Source: Burkholderiales bacterium
GTDB taxonomy: Bacteria; Pseudomonadota; Gammaproteobacteria; Burkholderiales; Burkholderiaceae_C
Assembly (NCBI GenBank): GCA_025363275.1
Contig: JANYEE010000068.1
Coordinates: 1-48,292, forward strand
DNA: 48,292 nucleotides
Direction: 5' to 3'
Part shown: positions 1 through 9,778 of the stretch, piece by piece
How the letters are laid out: each line of letters begins with the position of its first letter
Numbering within the stretch: position 1 is the stretch's first letter
Made by a program: the position numbers and the translations under genes
The notes under the pieces: generated by a model
Told to the model about the DNA's origin: nothing
Database searches by the model: none
What the model saw: the letters and a program-made list of their open reading frames with translations, nothing else

Positions 1-197
1 ATTCAGCCTACATTGCGCTGAACTTTGCCGGTGTTTTGGACGCCTGCCGCAACAAACTGCACGCCTTGGTACAGCACCACCGCCAGCATTTGGCCGACAA
101 ATCGGGTGCTGACCGCCACAGCCGCGCCATTGCCCGTCTGCAAAACACCATGACTGGTGCGGCCATGTCGTACGAAAGCTGCTTCCGTCGTCACTAG
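1..197 (+). CDS. C-terminal fragment of an unrecognised protein
   Basis: An open frame enters from the left edge and ends at a TAG 131 bp before the recQ stop on the other strand. The visible 64 residues are probably helical, with many Ala, Gln, His, Arg and Leu, and finish in an Arg-Arg-His tail. I see no motif that identifies a family. The opposite-strand reading of the same bases is longer but runs through repeat A and has an Arg/Ser-rich composition typical of a shadow frame, so I prefer this strand. The gene converges on recQ. Function unknown; the start lies outside the window. Confidence 0.5.
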   Translation, partial: SAYIALNFAGVLDACRNKLHALVQHHRQHLADKSGADRHSRAIARLQNTMTGAAMSYESCFRRH

Positions 198-203
198 AAA
201 TAG

Positions 204-280
204 GACCCCCACGCTTCCCACTGCGTGTGGTTCGCTGCCCCCCGAGGGGCTACGTCGGCTTGGGGCGGCCCGGCGCCGAC
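204..280. repeat. Dispersed repeat A, intergenic copy
   Basis: About 75 bp beginning gaccccc and ending ggcggcccggcg, nearly identical to a second copy inside recQ about 800 bp away. Apart from a variable patch after gagggg, only a few bases differ. It contains a small self-complementary element (gccccccgaggggc). It sits just after the stop of the left-edge gene and before the recQ stop, so it could also act as a convergent terminator, but there is no T-run. Similar GC-rich elements are, to my knowledge, scattered between genes in Comamonadaceae. Confidence 0.8.
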
Positions 281-328
281 TTGCAGTTGCCGCGCCGTAG
301 CAGCGCAGTGCCCGCGGCAAACCTCTCC

Positions 329-2311
329 TCACTCGCCCTGAGCCATCACTCCTAGCACCGCATCGGCGTAGGCTTCCAGTTTCTTGGCGCCCATGCCGCT
401 AATGCCTTGCAAGTCCTCCAGGCTTTGCGGGGCCCGCTTGGCAATGGCGGCCAGCGTGGCGTCATGAAAAATCACATACGCCGGTAAATTGTGCTCGCGC
501 GCCACCTCGGCCCGCCAGGCTTTCAGCGCCGCATAACGCTCTAGCGCTGCACCGTCCAATGCTATCGGGGCCTTGATGGCGGCAGGCCCCGCACCCGACT
601 TGCTGCGGGACTTCCGCTCTGCGGGGGTGGATACCGATTCCCGCAACTGCACCGCCACCTCGCCCCGCAACACGGCGCGGCTCTTGTCCGTTAAGTGCAA
701 GGTATTGAAAGACTGGGCGTCTACCGCCACCGCACCCAGGGCAATTAATTGGCGCAAAACGCCGCGCAATTGGATCTCGGAAAAGTCCGCCCCGATGCCA
801 AAGGTGCTGAGCGTAGTGTGGTCATGCTGGGTCACTTTTTCGGTGACCTTGCCACGCACAACATCCATCAAATGTCCGGCTCCAAAGTGCATGCCGCTGG
901 TTTGTTGCACTCTATAAATGGTACTGAGCAGCTTGCGGGCGGCGTCGGTGCCATCCCAGATATCGGGCGGGTTCAGGCAGTTGTCGCAGTTATTGCAGTT
1001 GTATTTGACCCCCACGCTCCCCACTGCGTGTGGTTCGCTGCCCCCAGAGGGGGTTAATTCCCCTTGGGGCGGCCCGGCGGGGAATTGGCCCCCAGCCAGT
1101 GTCTCCCCAAAATACGCCAGCAGGCGCACGCGGCGGCAGTCGGTGGCTTCGGCCAGGCCCAGCAGGGCATCGAGTTTGCCGCGCAGGCCTTGCTTGAATT
1201 CTTCGGCCGCCGGGCTCTCGTCAATCATGCGGCGCTGGTTCACCACATCCTGCAGGCCGTAACCCATCCAGGCGTAGGCGGGTAGGCCGTCCCGCCCAGC
1301 GCGGCCGGTCTCCTGGTAGTAGCCCTCAATGTTTTTGGGCATATCCAGATGGGCCACAAAGCGCACATCAGGCTTGTCGATGCCCATACCGAAGGCAATC
1401 GTGGCCACCATCACCACACCTTCTTCACGCAAAAAGCGGTCCTGGTGGGTCTGGCGCAATTTGCTGTCCAGCCCGGCGTGGTAGGGCAGAGCGTCTATGC
1501 CGGCTTCTACGAGCGTCTGGGCAATGTCTTCTACTTTGCGGCGCGACTGGCAGTACACGATACCAGCGTCGCCCGCGTGCTCGCGCGCAATAAAGCGCAG
1601 GAGCTGCTGGGTGCTATCCCGCTTCTCCACGATGGTGTAGCGGATATTGGGCCGGTCGAAACTGCTGACGAAGGCCTGGGCGTCTTCAAGCTGCAAGCGC
1701 TCCAGAATATCGGCACGCGTCAGGTCGTCCGCCGTGGCAGTAAGCGCAATGCGCGGCACGCTGGCAAAACGCTCGTGCAGCACGGTCAGGCCGCGGTACT
1801 CGGGCCGGAAGTCGTGGCCCCACTGGCTCACGCAATGGGCTTCGTCAATCGCAAACAGGCCCAGCAGGCCACGCTCATGGATGGAATCCAGCAGCGCTAA
1901 GAACCGAGGCGAGGTCACTCTCTCGGGTGCAGCGTACAGCAACGTGATGTCACCGCGCATCAGGCGGCGCTCCACGTCCGAGGCTTCCTCGCTGGTCAGG
2001 GTCGAATTTAAAAATGCGGCGCTAACACCCGCCTCGTGCAGGGCACCTACCTGGTCGTGCATCAGCGCAATCAGCGGTGAGATCACCAGCGTGAAGCCGC
2101 GGCCAGCGCGCTGCCGGGCAATCGCTGGTATTTGATAACACAAAGACTTGCCGCCGCCGGTGGGCATCAGCACCAGCGCATCGCCGCCGCCAGTCACGTG
2201 CTCGACGATAGCCTGCTGCGGACCGCGAAATGCCGGGTAGCCGAACACACCGTGCAGGATGTCCAAGGGCTGGTCAGACAGAGTAGGGGAAAGTATGGTG
2301 TCTGCTATCAA
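329..2311 (-). CDS. recQ: ATP-dependent DNA helicase RecQ
   Basis: RecQ is a 3'-5' DNA helicase that unwinds recombination and stalled-fork intermediates. The 660-residue product has the superfamily 2 core: Walker A TGGGKS (K55), a DEAH box followed by [11 protein letters not shown], the LTATA motif and [10 protein letters not shown]. After it come a zinc-binding module with four cysteines (C392, C439, C442, C445) and a C-terminal HRDC domain containing the helix-hairpin signature [13 protein letters not shown]. It is longer than the usual ~610 residues partly because a repeat A copy is translated between the first and second zinc cysteines (about residues 411-435). No in-frame ATG or GTG lies before the core. 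The first possible start is a TTG at 2309-2311, itself in a repeat B copy; a second TTG (codon 16) just before the conserved DILHGVFGY segment is an alternative start. Next to a divergently transcribed histidine kinase. Confidence 0.93.
   Translation of the reverse strand: MIADTILSPTLSDQPLDILHGVFGYPAFRGPQQAIVEHVTGGGDALVLMPTGGGKSLCYQIPAIARQRAGRGFTLVISPLIALMHDQVGALHEAGVSAAFLNSTLTSEEASDVERRLMRGDITLLYAAPERVTSPRFLALLDSIHERGLLGLFAIDEAHCVSQWGHDFRPEYRGLTVLHERFASVPRIALTATADDLTRADILERLQLEDAQAFVSSFDRPNIRYTIVEKRDSTQQLLRFIAREHAGDAGIVYCQSRRKVEDIAQTLVEAGIDALPYHAGLDSKLRQTHQDRFLREEGVVMVATIAFGMGIDKPDVRFVAHLDMPKNIEGYYQETGRAGRDGLPAYAWMGYGLQDVVNQRRMIDESPAAEEFKQGLRGKLDALLGLAEATDCRRVRLLAYFGETLAGGQFPAGPPQGELTPSGGSEPHAVGSVGVKYNCNNCDNCLNPPDIWDGTDAARKLLSTIYRVQQTSGMHFGAGHLMDVVRGKVTEKVTQHDHTTLSTFGIGADFSEIQLRGVLRQLIALGAVAVDAQSFNTLHLTDKSRAVLRGEVAVQLRESVSTPAERKSRSKSGAGPAAIKAPIALDGAALERYAALKAWRAEVAREHNLPAYVIFHDATLAAIAKRAPQSLEDLQGISGMGAKKLEAYADAVLGVMAQGE
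1007..1082. repeat. Dispersed repeat A, in-frame copy inside recQ
   Basis: Second copy of the element at 204-280, sharing its beginning, the actgcgtgtggttcgctg core and the terminal cttggggcggcccggcg. On the recQ strand it is translated without a stop as a Gly/Pro/Ser-rich stretch of about 25 residues between the YFGE segment and the C-x2-C-x2-C zinc cluster. E. coli RecQ has 17 residues between its first two zinc cysteines; here there are 47, and the repeat explains most of the excess. Confidence 0.85.
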
Positions 2312-2358
2312 AGTAGGAGCTAATGAGGCAATAAATACGTGGGCTAGCAGCTTAAATC
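2304..2358. repeat. Dispersed repeat B, copy 1 (recQ start region)
   Basis: Begins gctatcaaagtaggagct and continues aataaatacgtgggctagcag, matching the pattern gctat-(8-9 nt)-agct/agca-...-ata-tac-..-gggc-..-caggc shared with the copies in metH, mshL, glcE and two intergenic sites. It covers the region where recQ translation should begin on the minus strand; its first bases read TTGATAGC on that strand and supply the TTG used as the recQ start here. Confidence 0.65.
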
Positions 2359-2522
2359 GTTAAAAATTAGGCTTGCGAAGCTGCCCGGAGGCACTCTAGG
2401 CCGCCCGCGTATTGTCGCCGCCACGCCCGGGCGACTGCGCGGACCGTCAGATTTTTCCCTTATGCTGTGCCCTCGACCTACCCACCCCGCCCCAGTGCTC
2501 CCGATGGACAGCAGATAAGACC

Positions 2523-4502
2523 ATGACGGATCCGATCGAAAGCCGACCCAGGCGAAGCCTTTTTGCGCTGTCGCTACGCGAGACTCTGTTTCTGGGGGCG
2601 GGTTTGGGCATTTTCTTGCCAGCATTGGTTCTGGCTTTTTTTCAGGTCAATAGCAAGCTGGAGTCCGAAGTCGAGGTGCGAATCCGCGCGCCCATGCAAC
2701 AGCAAGCTGGTGTGCTGGCGCGCAGCCTGGGCATGGCGATCTGGAATGTAGACCAGCGCGCCGCGGCGGAGCTGGTGGACGCAGTCATGCGCAATCCCGA
2801 TGTGGTGCGCGTAGAAGTCACCGATGAATTCAAGCAGGTGTTTGCCGCCCAGGACAAGCCCGCCCCGACCGTGGGCCAACTGATCACTGAGAGCCGCGAC
2901 GTCGTTCACGACGGCGCCCATGTGGGTCACTTGCAAGTCGTTTTGACTACCGCCCGCATTCAACGCGAGCTGATCTCTGCGCTGATCCAGATGGCTGTGG
3001 CCTTGGTAGCCCAGGTGGGCATTTCGATTGGTTTGATCTGGCTCTTATTTGAGCGGCGGATGGTGCGACCGCTCAAGAAGCTGCAGGCCGACGCGCAGCG
3101 CCTAGCCCGCGGCGACCTGGAGGAACCACTGCATTGGACGCGGCAGGACGAAATGGGTAGCCTGGCCCAGGGCCTGGAGGCCATGCGCAGCGAGCTGGTG
3201 GTGTCGATCAAAGAACGCGACCAAAAGAACACAGACTTGCAGGCGGAGCTGGTTGAGCGCAAACGCATGGAAACTGCGCTGGGTGTGAGCCAGGCTAAAT
3301 TTGAAGCGATTTTTAATGCCTCCCCAGTGGCTATGACGGTGTCAACATTGACGGAAACGGTGGTACTGGTCGACGCCAACGCTGCTTGGACCAAGCTGTT
3401 CAATTGCTCCCGCGACGATGTTTTGGGTACGGTCAACTCCACGGAAACCTTTTGGATTAACCGGGATGAGAGAGCCGCAGTGCGTGATGCCATGATGCTG
3501 CGCGGCTCGATTGAGCGCCACAAGGCCCGTATGCGCCGTAGGGGCAGCGACGAGCAGATGCTGTGCGAAATATCGGGCAGCCGCCTGCGCAGCGGCGACG
3601 ATTCCCTGATGATTTTGGCCTACGACGACATCACCGCCAAGCACCGCTCGGAGCAGGAAATATTGCAACTCAACGCCACACTGGAGCAGCGGGTGGAGGA
3701 ACGCACCCACGAGCTCACCAACACCCTGAACCAGTTGACTGCAGCCCAGACTGAACTGGTGCGCTCTGAAAAAATGTCTGCACTGGGCGCCATGGTGGCC
3801 GGTATAGCGCATGAGCTCAACACCCCCATCGGCAATAGCCTGACCGTAGCAAGTACGCTGCAGGACCACAGCGCCCTTTTTGCGACTGAAATGGCTAAGG
3901 GCCTTACGCGCAGCAAGCTCGACGAGTTTGTGCAAAACAGCCAGCAGGGCACCGGCATTTTGATGCGCTCCTTGCACCATGCCGCGGAGTTGGTGGCGAG
4001 CTTTAAGCAGGTGGCTGTGGATCAGACCAGCGTGAACCGGCGCGTTTTCCGGCTCAAAGAGACCCTGCATGAAATCCTTCTGACTCTGGGCCCAACGTTA
4101 CGCAAAACCACCCATACGGTGGAGTGCGTTGTGCCTGAGGATATTACGCTGGACAGCTACCCGGGCCCATTGGGTCAGATCATCACCAACCTGATTAACA
4201 ACGCGCTGGTACACGCCTTTGAGGGACGCCAAAGCGGCAAGATCACTATCACTGCAATCCTGGCCCAGCCTGGCTGGATCGACATCGCGGTGCGTGACGA
4301 TGGCTTGGGCATTGCGCAGTCGCACCTGGACAAAGTATTTGACCCATTCTTCACCACCAAGCTGGGCAGGGGCGGCAGCGGCCTGGGGTTGAATATTGTT
4401 TACAACCTGGTCACCACTTCGCTGAGTGGGCGCGTTCAGGTGGCAAGTACACCGGGTGAGGGCGCGTGTTTTACCCTGGCCTTGCCTTTGCGCGTGGCCT
4501 GA
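2523..4502 (+). CDS. Membrane sensor histidine kinase with HAMP and PAS domains
   Basis: Autophosphorylating sensor kinase anchored in the inner membrane, 659 residues. Order of parts: a basic N-terminus, TM1 near residues 20-42, a periplasmic sensor segment of about 105 residues, TM2 near 150-174, HAMP, a coiled coil, a PAS domain (about 262-380), a second coiled coil, HisKA with phospho-acceptor H430 in AGIAHELNTP, and HATPase_c with N-box NLINNA (from N556), DDGLGI and GSGLGLNIV. The frame is open upstream, but the ATG at 2523 gives a normal membrane-protein N-terminus; the upstream extension is Cys/Pro-rich and unconvincing. No response regulator is adjacent, so it is an orphan in this window. 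The signal sensed is unknown. Confidence 0.88.
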   Translation: MTDPIESRPRRSLFALSLRETLFLGAGLGIFLPALVLAFFQVNSKLESEVEVRIRAPMQQQAGVLARSLGMAIWNVDQRAAAELVDAVMRNPDVVRVEVTDEFKQVFAAQDKPAPTVGQLITESRDVVHDGAHVGHLQVVLTTARIQRELISALIQMAVALVAQVGISIGLIWLLFERRMVRPLKKLQADAQRLARGDLEEPLHWTRQDEMGSLAQGLEAMRSELVVSIKERDQKNTDLQAELVERKRMETALGVSQAKFEAIFNASPVAMTVSTLTETVVLVDANAAWTKLFNCSRDDVLGTVNSTETFWINRDERAAVRDAMMLRGSIERHKARMRRRGSDEQMLCEISGSRLRSGDDSLMILAYDDITAKHRSEQEILQLNATLEQRVEERTHELTNTLNQLTAAQTELVRSEKMSALGAMVAGIAHELNTPIGNSLTVASTLQDHSALFATEMAKGLTRSKLDEFVQNSQQGTGILMRSLHHAAELVASFKQVAVDQTSVNRRVFRLKETLHEILLTLGPTLRKTTHTVECVVPEDITLDSYPGPLGQIITNLINNALVHAFEGRQSGKITITAILAQPGWIDIAVRDDGLGIAQSHLDKVFDPFFTTKLGRGGSGLGLNIVYNLVTTSLSGRVQVASTPGEGACFTLALPLRVA

Positions 4503-4542
4503 TGGGGATCTCAGCGTAAGGTGGGCCTTGTTCAAACCGGCA

Positions 4543-4833
4543 ATGCTGTCAGGGCTGCTCTTGGCGTTTGCCACCTTCACTGTATTGGTGCAGACCGCCC
4601 ACCTTGCCGCCCCTGGACTGCGTGGCCGATGTGTAGCCGTCTTCTGTGGGTTGACCAACAGGATGTGGGCGAAACCATGGTGCGACGCCTGCAACTGGTG
4701 GACGTGAAAGTCCAGCGTGTGTAGCAAAGGCTTGGAAAATGCGACGGCCCGACGTAACACCGTGGACCAAGGCCTGCAAGCCGTGCGCGGTAGCCGCACT
4801 GAGCAGCGCAGTCGAGAGCAGTACTTGCGCTAG
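4543..4833 (+). pseudogene. Possible decayed gene for a small exported protein
   Basis: The 495 bp between the kinase and metH contain no intact gene. A signal-peptide-like stretch (MLSGLLLAFATFTVLVQTAH, then Leu-Ala-Ala) opens in one frame from 4543. A second frame then reads DVGETMVRRLQLVDVKV to a stop, and the third frame reads GLENATARRNTVDQGLQAV and ends with EQYLR and a TAG at 4831. The three pieces in order look like one small secreted or membrane-anchored coiled-coil protein broken by two frameshifts. The family is not recognised, and chance is possible. Confidence 0.3.
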
Positions 4834-4882
4834 GACTGTGGCTGCTGACCCAGACCGTACGCCGGTCTTGTGGTTTGTGAAT

Positions 4883-4888
4883 TAAAAT
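4883..4888 (+). promoter_or_regulatory. Candidate -10 element before SAH riboswitch 1
   Basis: TAAAAT lies 8 nt before the first paired base of the riboswitch. The same hexamer occurs 7 nt before the paired region of the second riboswitch (6742-6747), so the two leaders share promoter position as well as aptamer. No clear -35 box is visible at either. Confidence 0.45.
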
Positions 4889-4895
4889 ACAGCCT

Positions 4896-4990
4896 TCCCA
4901 AGGAGCGCTGCAGCTAACCGGGCGCCCCGTCGCTCTTAGTCAGGCTTGGGGAATTCAACCGCGCTCACTTGTTATTTACTACAAGCTGAG
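4896..4990 (+). promoter_or_regulatory. SAH riboswitch 1, leader of the metH homocysteine module
   Basis: Matches the S-adenosylhomocysteine riboswitch: CCCAAG (4897-4902) directly followed by GAGCGCTGCAG, a variable arm, then GTCAGGCTTGGG and a downstream CGCTCAC. CCCAAG pairs with CTTGGG (4945-4950). GAGCG (4903-4907) pairs with CGCTC (4962-4966) to close the pseudoknot. Expression platform: CTCACTTGT (4964-4972) can instead pair with ACAAGCTGAG (4981-4990, one bulged base), which covers the likely ribosome-binding region before the ATG at 4998. SAH binding should hold CGCTC in the pseudoknot and free translation, an ON switch, as known for this class. Confidence 0.9.
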
Positions 4991-4997
4991 CCTGCCT

Positions 4998-6074
4998 ATG
5001 ACACCCCTGAACTACACCCGCGGCCAAGCCCTTCCTGGCATTTTGGCCAGTCGCATTGCCATCCTGGACGGTGCCATGGGCACCATGATCCAGCGCTTCA
5101 AGCTGGGCGAGGCCCAGTACCGTGGCGCAGGCTACACCGGACCGGGGTATCAGGGGGATCGGTTTAAAGACTTTCCTAGGGATGTCAAAGGCAATAACGA
5201 GCTGTTGAGCCTGACCCGCCCGGACGTGATCTCGGATATCCACGAGCGCTACCTGGCCGCCGGCGCCGATCTGATTGAAACCAACACCTTTGGCGCCACC
5301 ACGGTTGCCCAGGCAGACTACGACATGGCCGACTTGGCGGTTGAGATGAACCGTGTCTCTGCCCAACTGGCGCGCGCGGCTTGCGATAAGTTCTCCACCC
5401 CCGAAAAACCGCGTCTGGTAGCGGGCGCTCTGGGGCCCACGCCCAAAACCGCCAGCATCAGCCCCGATGTAAACGACCCTGGCGCGCGCAATGTGAGTTT
5501 TGAAGAACTGCGCGCCGCCTATTACGACCAGACCAAGGCGCTGGTGGAAGGCGGCAGCGATGTCTTGCTGGTGGAAACCATCTTTGACACCCTGAACGCC
5601 AAGGCCGCGTTATTTGCGATTGACGAATACTTTGAAGCCAGTGGCGAGCGCCTACCGCTGATCATCAGCGGTACCGTGACCGATGCGTCGGGCCGCATTC
5701 TGAGTGGCCAGACCGTGACGGCGTTTTGGCACAGCGTGCGCCATTCGCGCCCGCTGGCCATTGGCCTGAACTGTGCGCTGGGCGCTACGCTGATGCGCCC
5801 CTATATCCAGGAGCTGAACAAGGTGGCCACCGACACCTTCATCAGCTGCTACCCCAATGCGGGCTTGCCCAACCCCATGTCCGATACCGGCTTCGATGAG
5901 ACGCCGGAGGTGACCAGTCGCCTGGTGCGCGAATTTGCTGCGGAAGGGTTGGTCAATATTGTGGGCGGCTGCTGCGGCACCACGCCAGACCACATTCGCG
6001 CGATCAGCGATGCGGTGCATCCACTGGCGGCGCGCGCGTTGCAGCGCAATTTCTTCTACAAGGAAGCGGCCTAG
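4998..6074 (+). CDS. metH: Methionine synthase, homocysteine-binding module (split MetH, part 1)
   Basis: Zinc-dependent homocysteine S-methyltransferase domain, 358 residues, equivalent to the N-terminal module of cobalamin-dependent MetH. The zinc ligands are visible: C259 in GLNCALG and the pair C325-C326 in GGCCGTT. The N-terminal DGAMGTMIQ and ETNTFGAT barrel motifs are also present. It stops at the end of this module; the folate, cobalamin and activation modules are in a separate gene that follows on the same strand, so the two products must act together in trans. The ATG at 4998 follows the riboswitch hairpin. It ends 4 bp from the stop of the converging cyclic-nucleotide-binding gene. 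Cytosolic. Confidence 0.93.
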   Translation: MTPLNYTRGQALPGILASRIAILDGAMGTMIQRFKLGEAQYRGAGYTGPGYQGDRFKDFPRDVKGNNELLSLTRPDVISDIHERYLAAGADLIETNTFGATTVAQADYDMADLAVEMNRVSAQLARAACDKFSTPEKPRLVAGALGPTPKTASISPDVNDPGARNVSFEELRAAYYDQTKALVEGGSDVLLVETIFDTLNAKAALFAIDEYFEASGERLPLIISGTVTDASGRILSGQTVTAFWHSVRHSRPLAIGLNCALGATLMRPYIQELNKVATDTFISCYPNAGLPNPMSDTGFDETPEVTSRLVREFAAEGLVNIVGGCCGTTPDHIRAISDAVHPLAARALQRNFFYKEAA

Positions 6075-6078
6075 TCCT

Positions 6079-6654
6079 TCAGGCCTTAGGTGGCGGTGCT
6101 GTCTTCAGAGCGGCCACCGTGTAGTACTCCAGCTCCTGGTGCATGGTCTTTGCCAGTTTCACGTACAAGCGCAGTTTGCGGGCGTTGTCGCGTAGGCGCT
6201 CAGCCAGGTTGGCGGCAATGGCCAGCAGCAGTTTTGCGCCAATGGCGGGCGATGCCTCAATCAGCGCCTGGAGTGCGTCGCGGGTCAAGATGGCACACAG
6301 CACATCGGTACTGGCGGTACAAGAGGCCGAGCGCGGCTCCTTGTCGACCAAACCCACCTCGCCCACCAGGCTGCCAGGGCCCAGCACTTTGATCGTCAAA
6401 GGCTCGGTGCGGCTTACGGTAATACTCTCCACCACCACTTCGCCGTCCAGTACCAAGGCCATGAAGCCCTCGTCGTTGGCATCGCCTTCGCGGATGAAAG
6501 TGGTGTCAGCGGCAATGAAGCGCGGGGTCATATAACTCACCACGACGCGGGCCTCGTCGAGCGCCAAATGCACCAGGGCACTGGGCGCTGTCAGGAGTTC
6601 TGCCGCGCGCTCAAAGGCTGCGTCAGAGTCAGCGGGGGCGGGCGTTGGCGTCAT
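6079..6654 (-). CDS. Cyclic-nucleotide-binding domain protein
   Basis: A 191-residue protein with one cNMP-binding beta-roll (about residues 35-150): FIREGDANDEGFMALVLDG, then GPGSLVGEVGL and the PRSAS segment that corresponds to the phosphate-binding cassette. A helical C-terminus (KLRLYVKLAKTMHQELEYY) follows. There is no helix-turn-helix domain, so it is not a CRP-type regulator as it stands; the target is unknown. The frame is open to 6759, but the ATG at 6654 (MTPTPAPADSD) gives the usual compact N-terminus, and the longer version would run into the antisense of SAH riboswitch 2. It lies between the two metH genes on the opposite strand. Confidence 0.85.
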   Translation of the reverse strand: MTPTPAPADSDAAFERAAELLTAPSALVHLALDEARVVVSYMTPRFIAADTTFIREGDANDEGFMALVLDGEVVVESITVSRTEPLTIKVLGPGSLVGEVGLVDKEPRSASCTASTDVLCAILTRDALQALIEASPAIGAKLLLAIAANLAERLRDNARKLRLYVKLAKTMHQELEYYTVAALKTAPPPKA

Positions 6655-6741
6655 GGTGGGTGGCAGGTGCGTCACAGAGGTCAACGGCCATTCTAGGTAG
6701 CAAACGCCTAGGGCGCGGGGGAAATAAGTCGCGTTATCCCG

Positions 6742-6747
6742 TAAAAT
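6742..6747 (+). promoter_or_regulatory. Candidate -10 element before SAH riboswitch 2
   Basis: TAAAAT placed 7 nt before the first paired base of the second riboswitch, as at the first. No convincing -35 element. Confidence 0.45.
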
Positions 6748-6754
6748 CAAGGTA

Positions 6755-6852
6755 TCCAAGGAGCGTTGCAGCGGGGCACCCAGTTCCCGTCAGGCTTGGA
6801 TCGCACCGCGACCGCAACCACGCTCACCTGTTTTTAAGTACTTTCAGGTGAG
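6755..6852 (+). promoter_or_regulatory. SAH riboswitch 2, leader of the metH folate/B12 modules
   Basis: Second copy of the SAH aptamer: TCCAAG (6755-6760) followed by GAGCGTTGCAG, then GTCAGGCTTGGA and a downstream CGCTCACC. TCCAAG pairs with CTTGGA (6795-6800) and GAGCG (6761-6765) pairs with CGCTC (6821-6825). The expression platform is very clear: CTCACCTG (6823-6830) is the exact reverse complement of CAGGTGAG (6845-6852), which contains the Shine-Dalgarno sequence AGGTGAG, 3 nt before the ATG. CTCAC therefore either joins the SAH pseudoknot (SD free) or pairs with the SD (SD hidden), predicting translation switched on by SAH. Confidence 0.93.
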
Positions 6853-6855
6853 TTT

Positions 6856-9690
<2,835 letters not shown>

Positions 9691-9727
9691 TGCTCTTGCA
9701 GCGGGTGTTAGGGTCTGGGAGGCTGCA

Positions 9728-9758
9728 CACACCTGGGTGTGCGTGCTATTATTTTTGT
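9728..9758 (+). terminator. Probable rho-independent terminator after metH
   Basis: CACACC (9728-9733), a two-base loop and GGTGTG (9736-9741), extended by an imperfect GCA/TGC pair and followed by tattattttt. A weak but plausible terminator separating metH from the MSHA locus; the mshE ATG is about 20 bp further on. Confidence 0.5.
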
Positions 9759-9778
9759 TACAAGGTAAGGAATAGCGC

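Noticed and set aside
3-332. Minus-strand 109-residue frame at the left edge
   Set aside because: It runs through repeat A, is rich in Arg/Ser/Ala and lies antisense to a better open frame ending at 197; judged a shadow frame.
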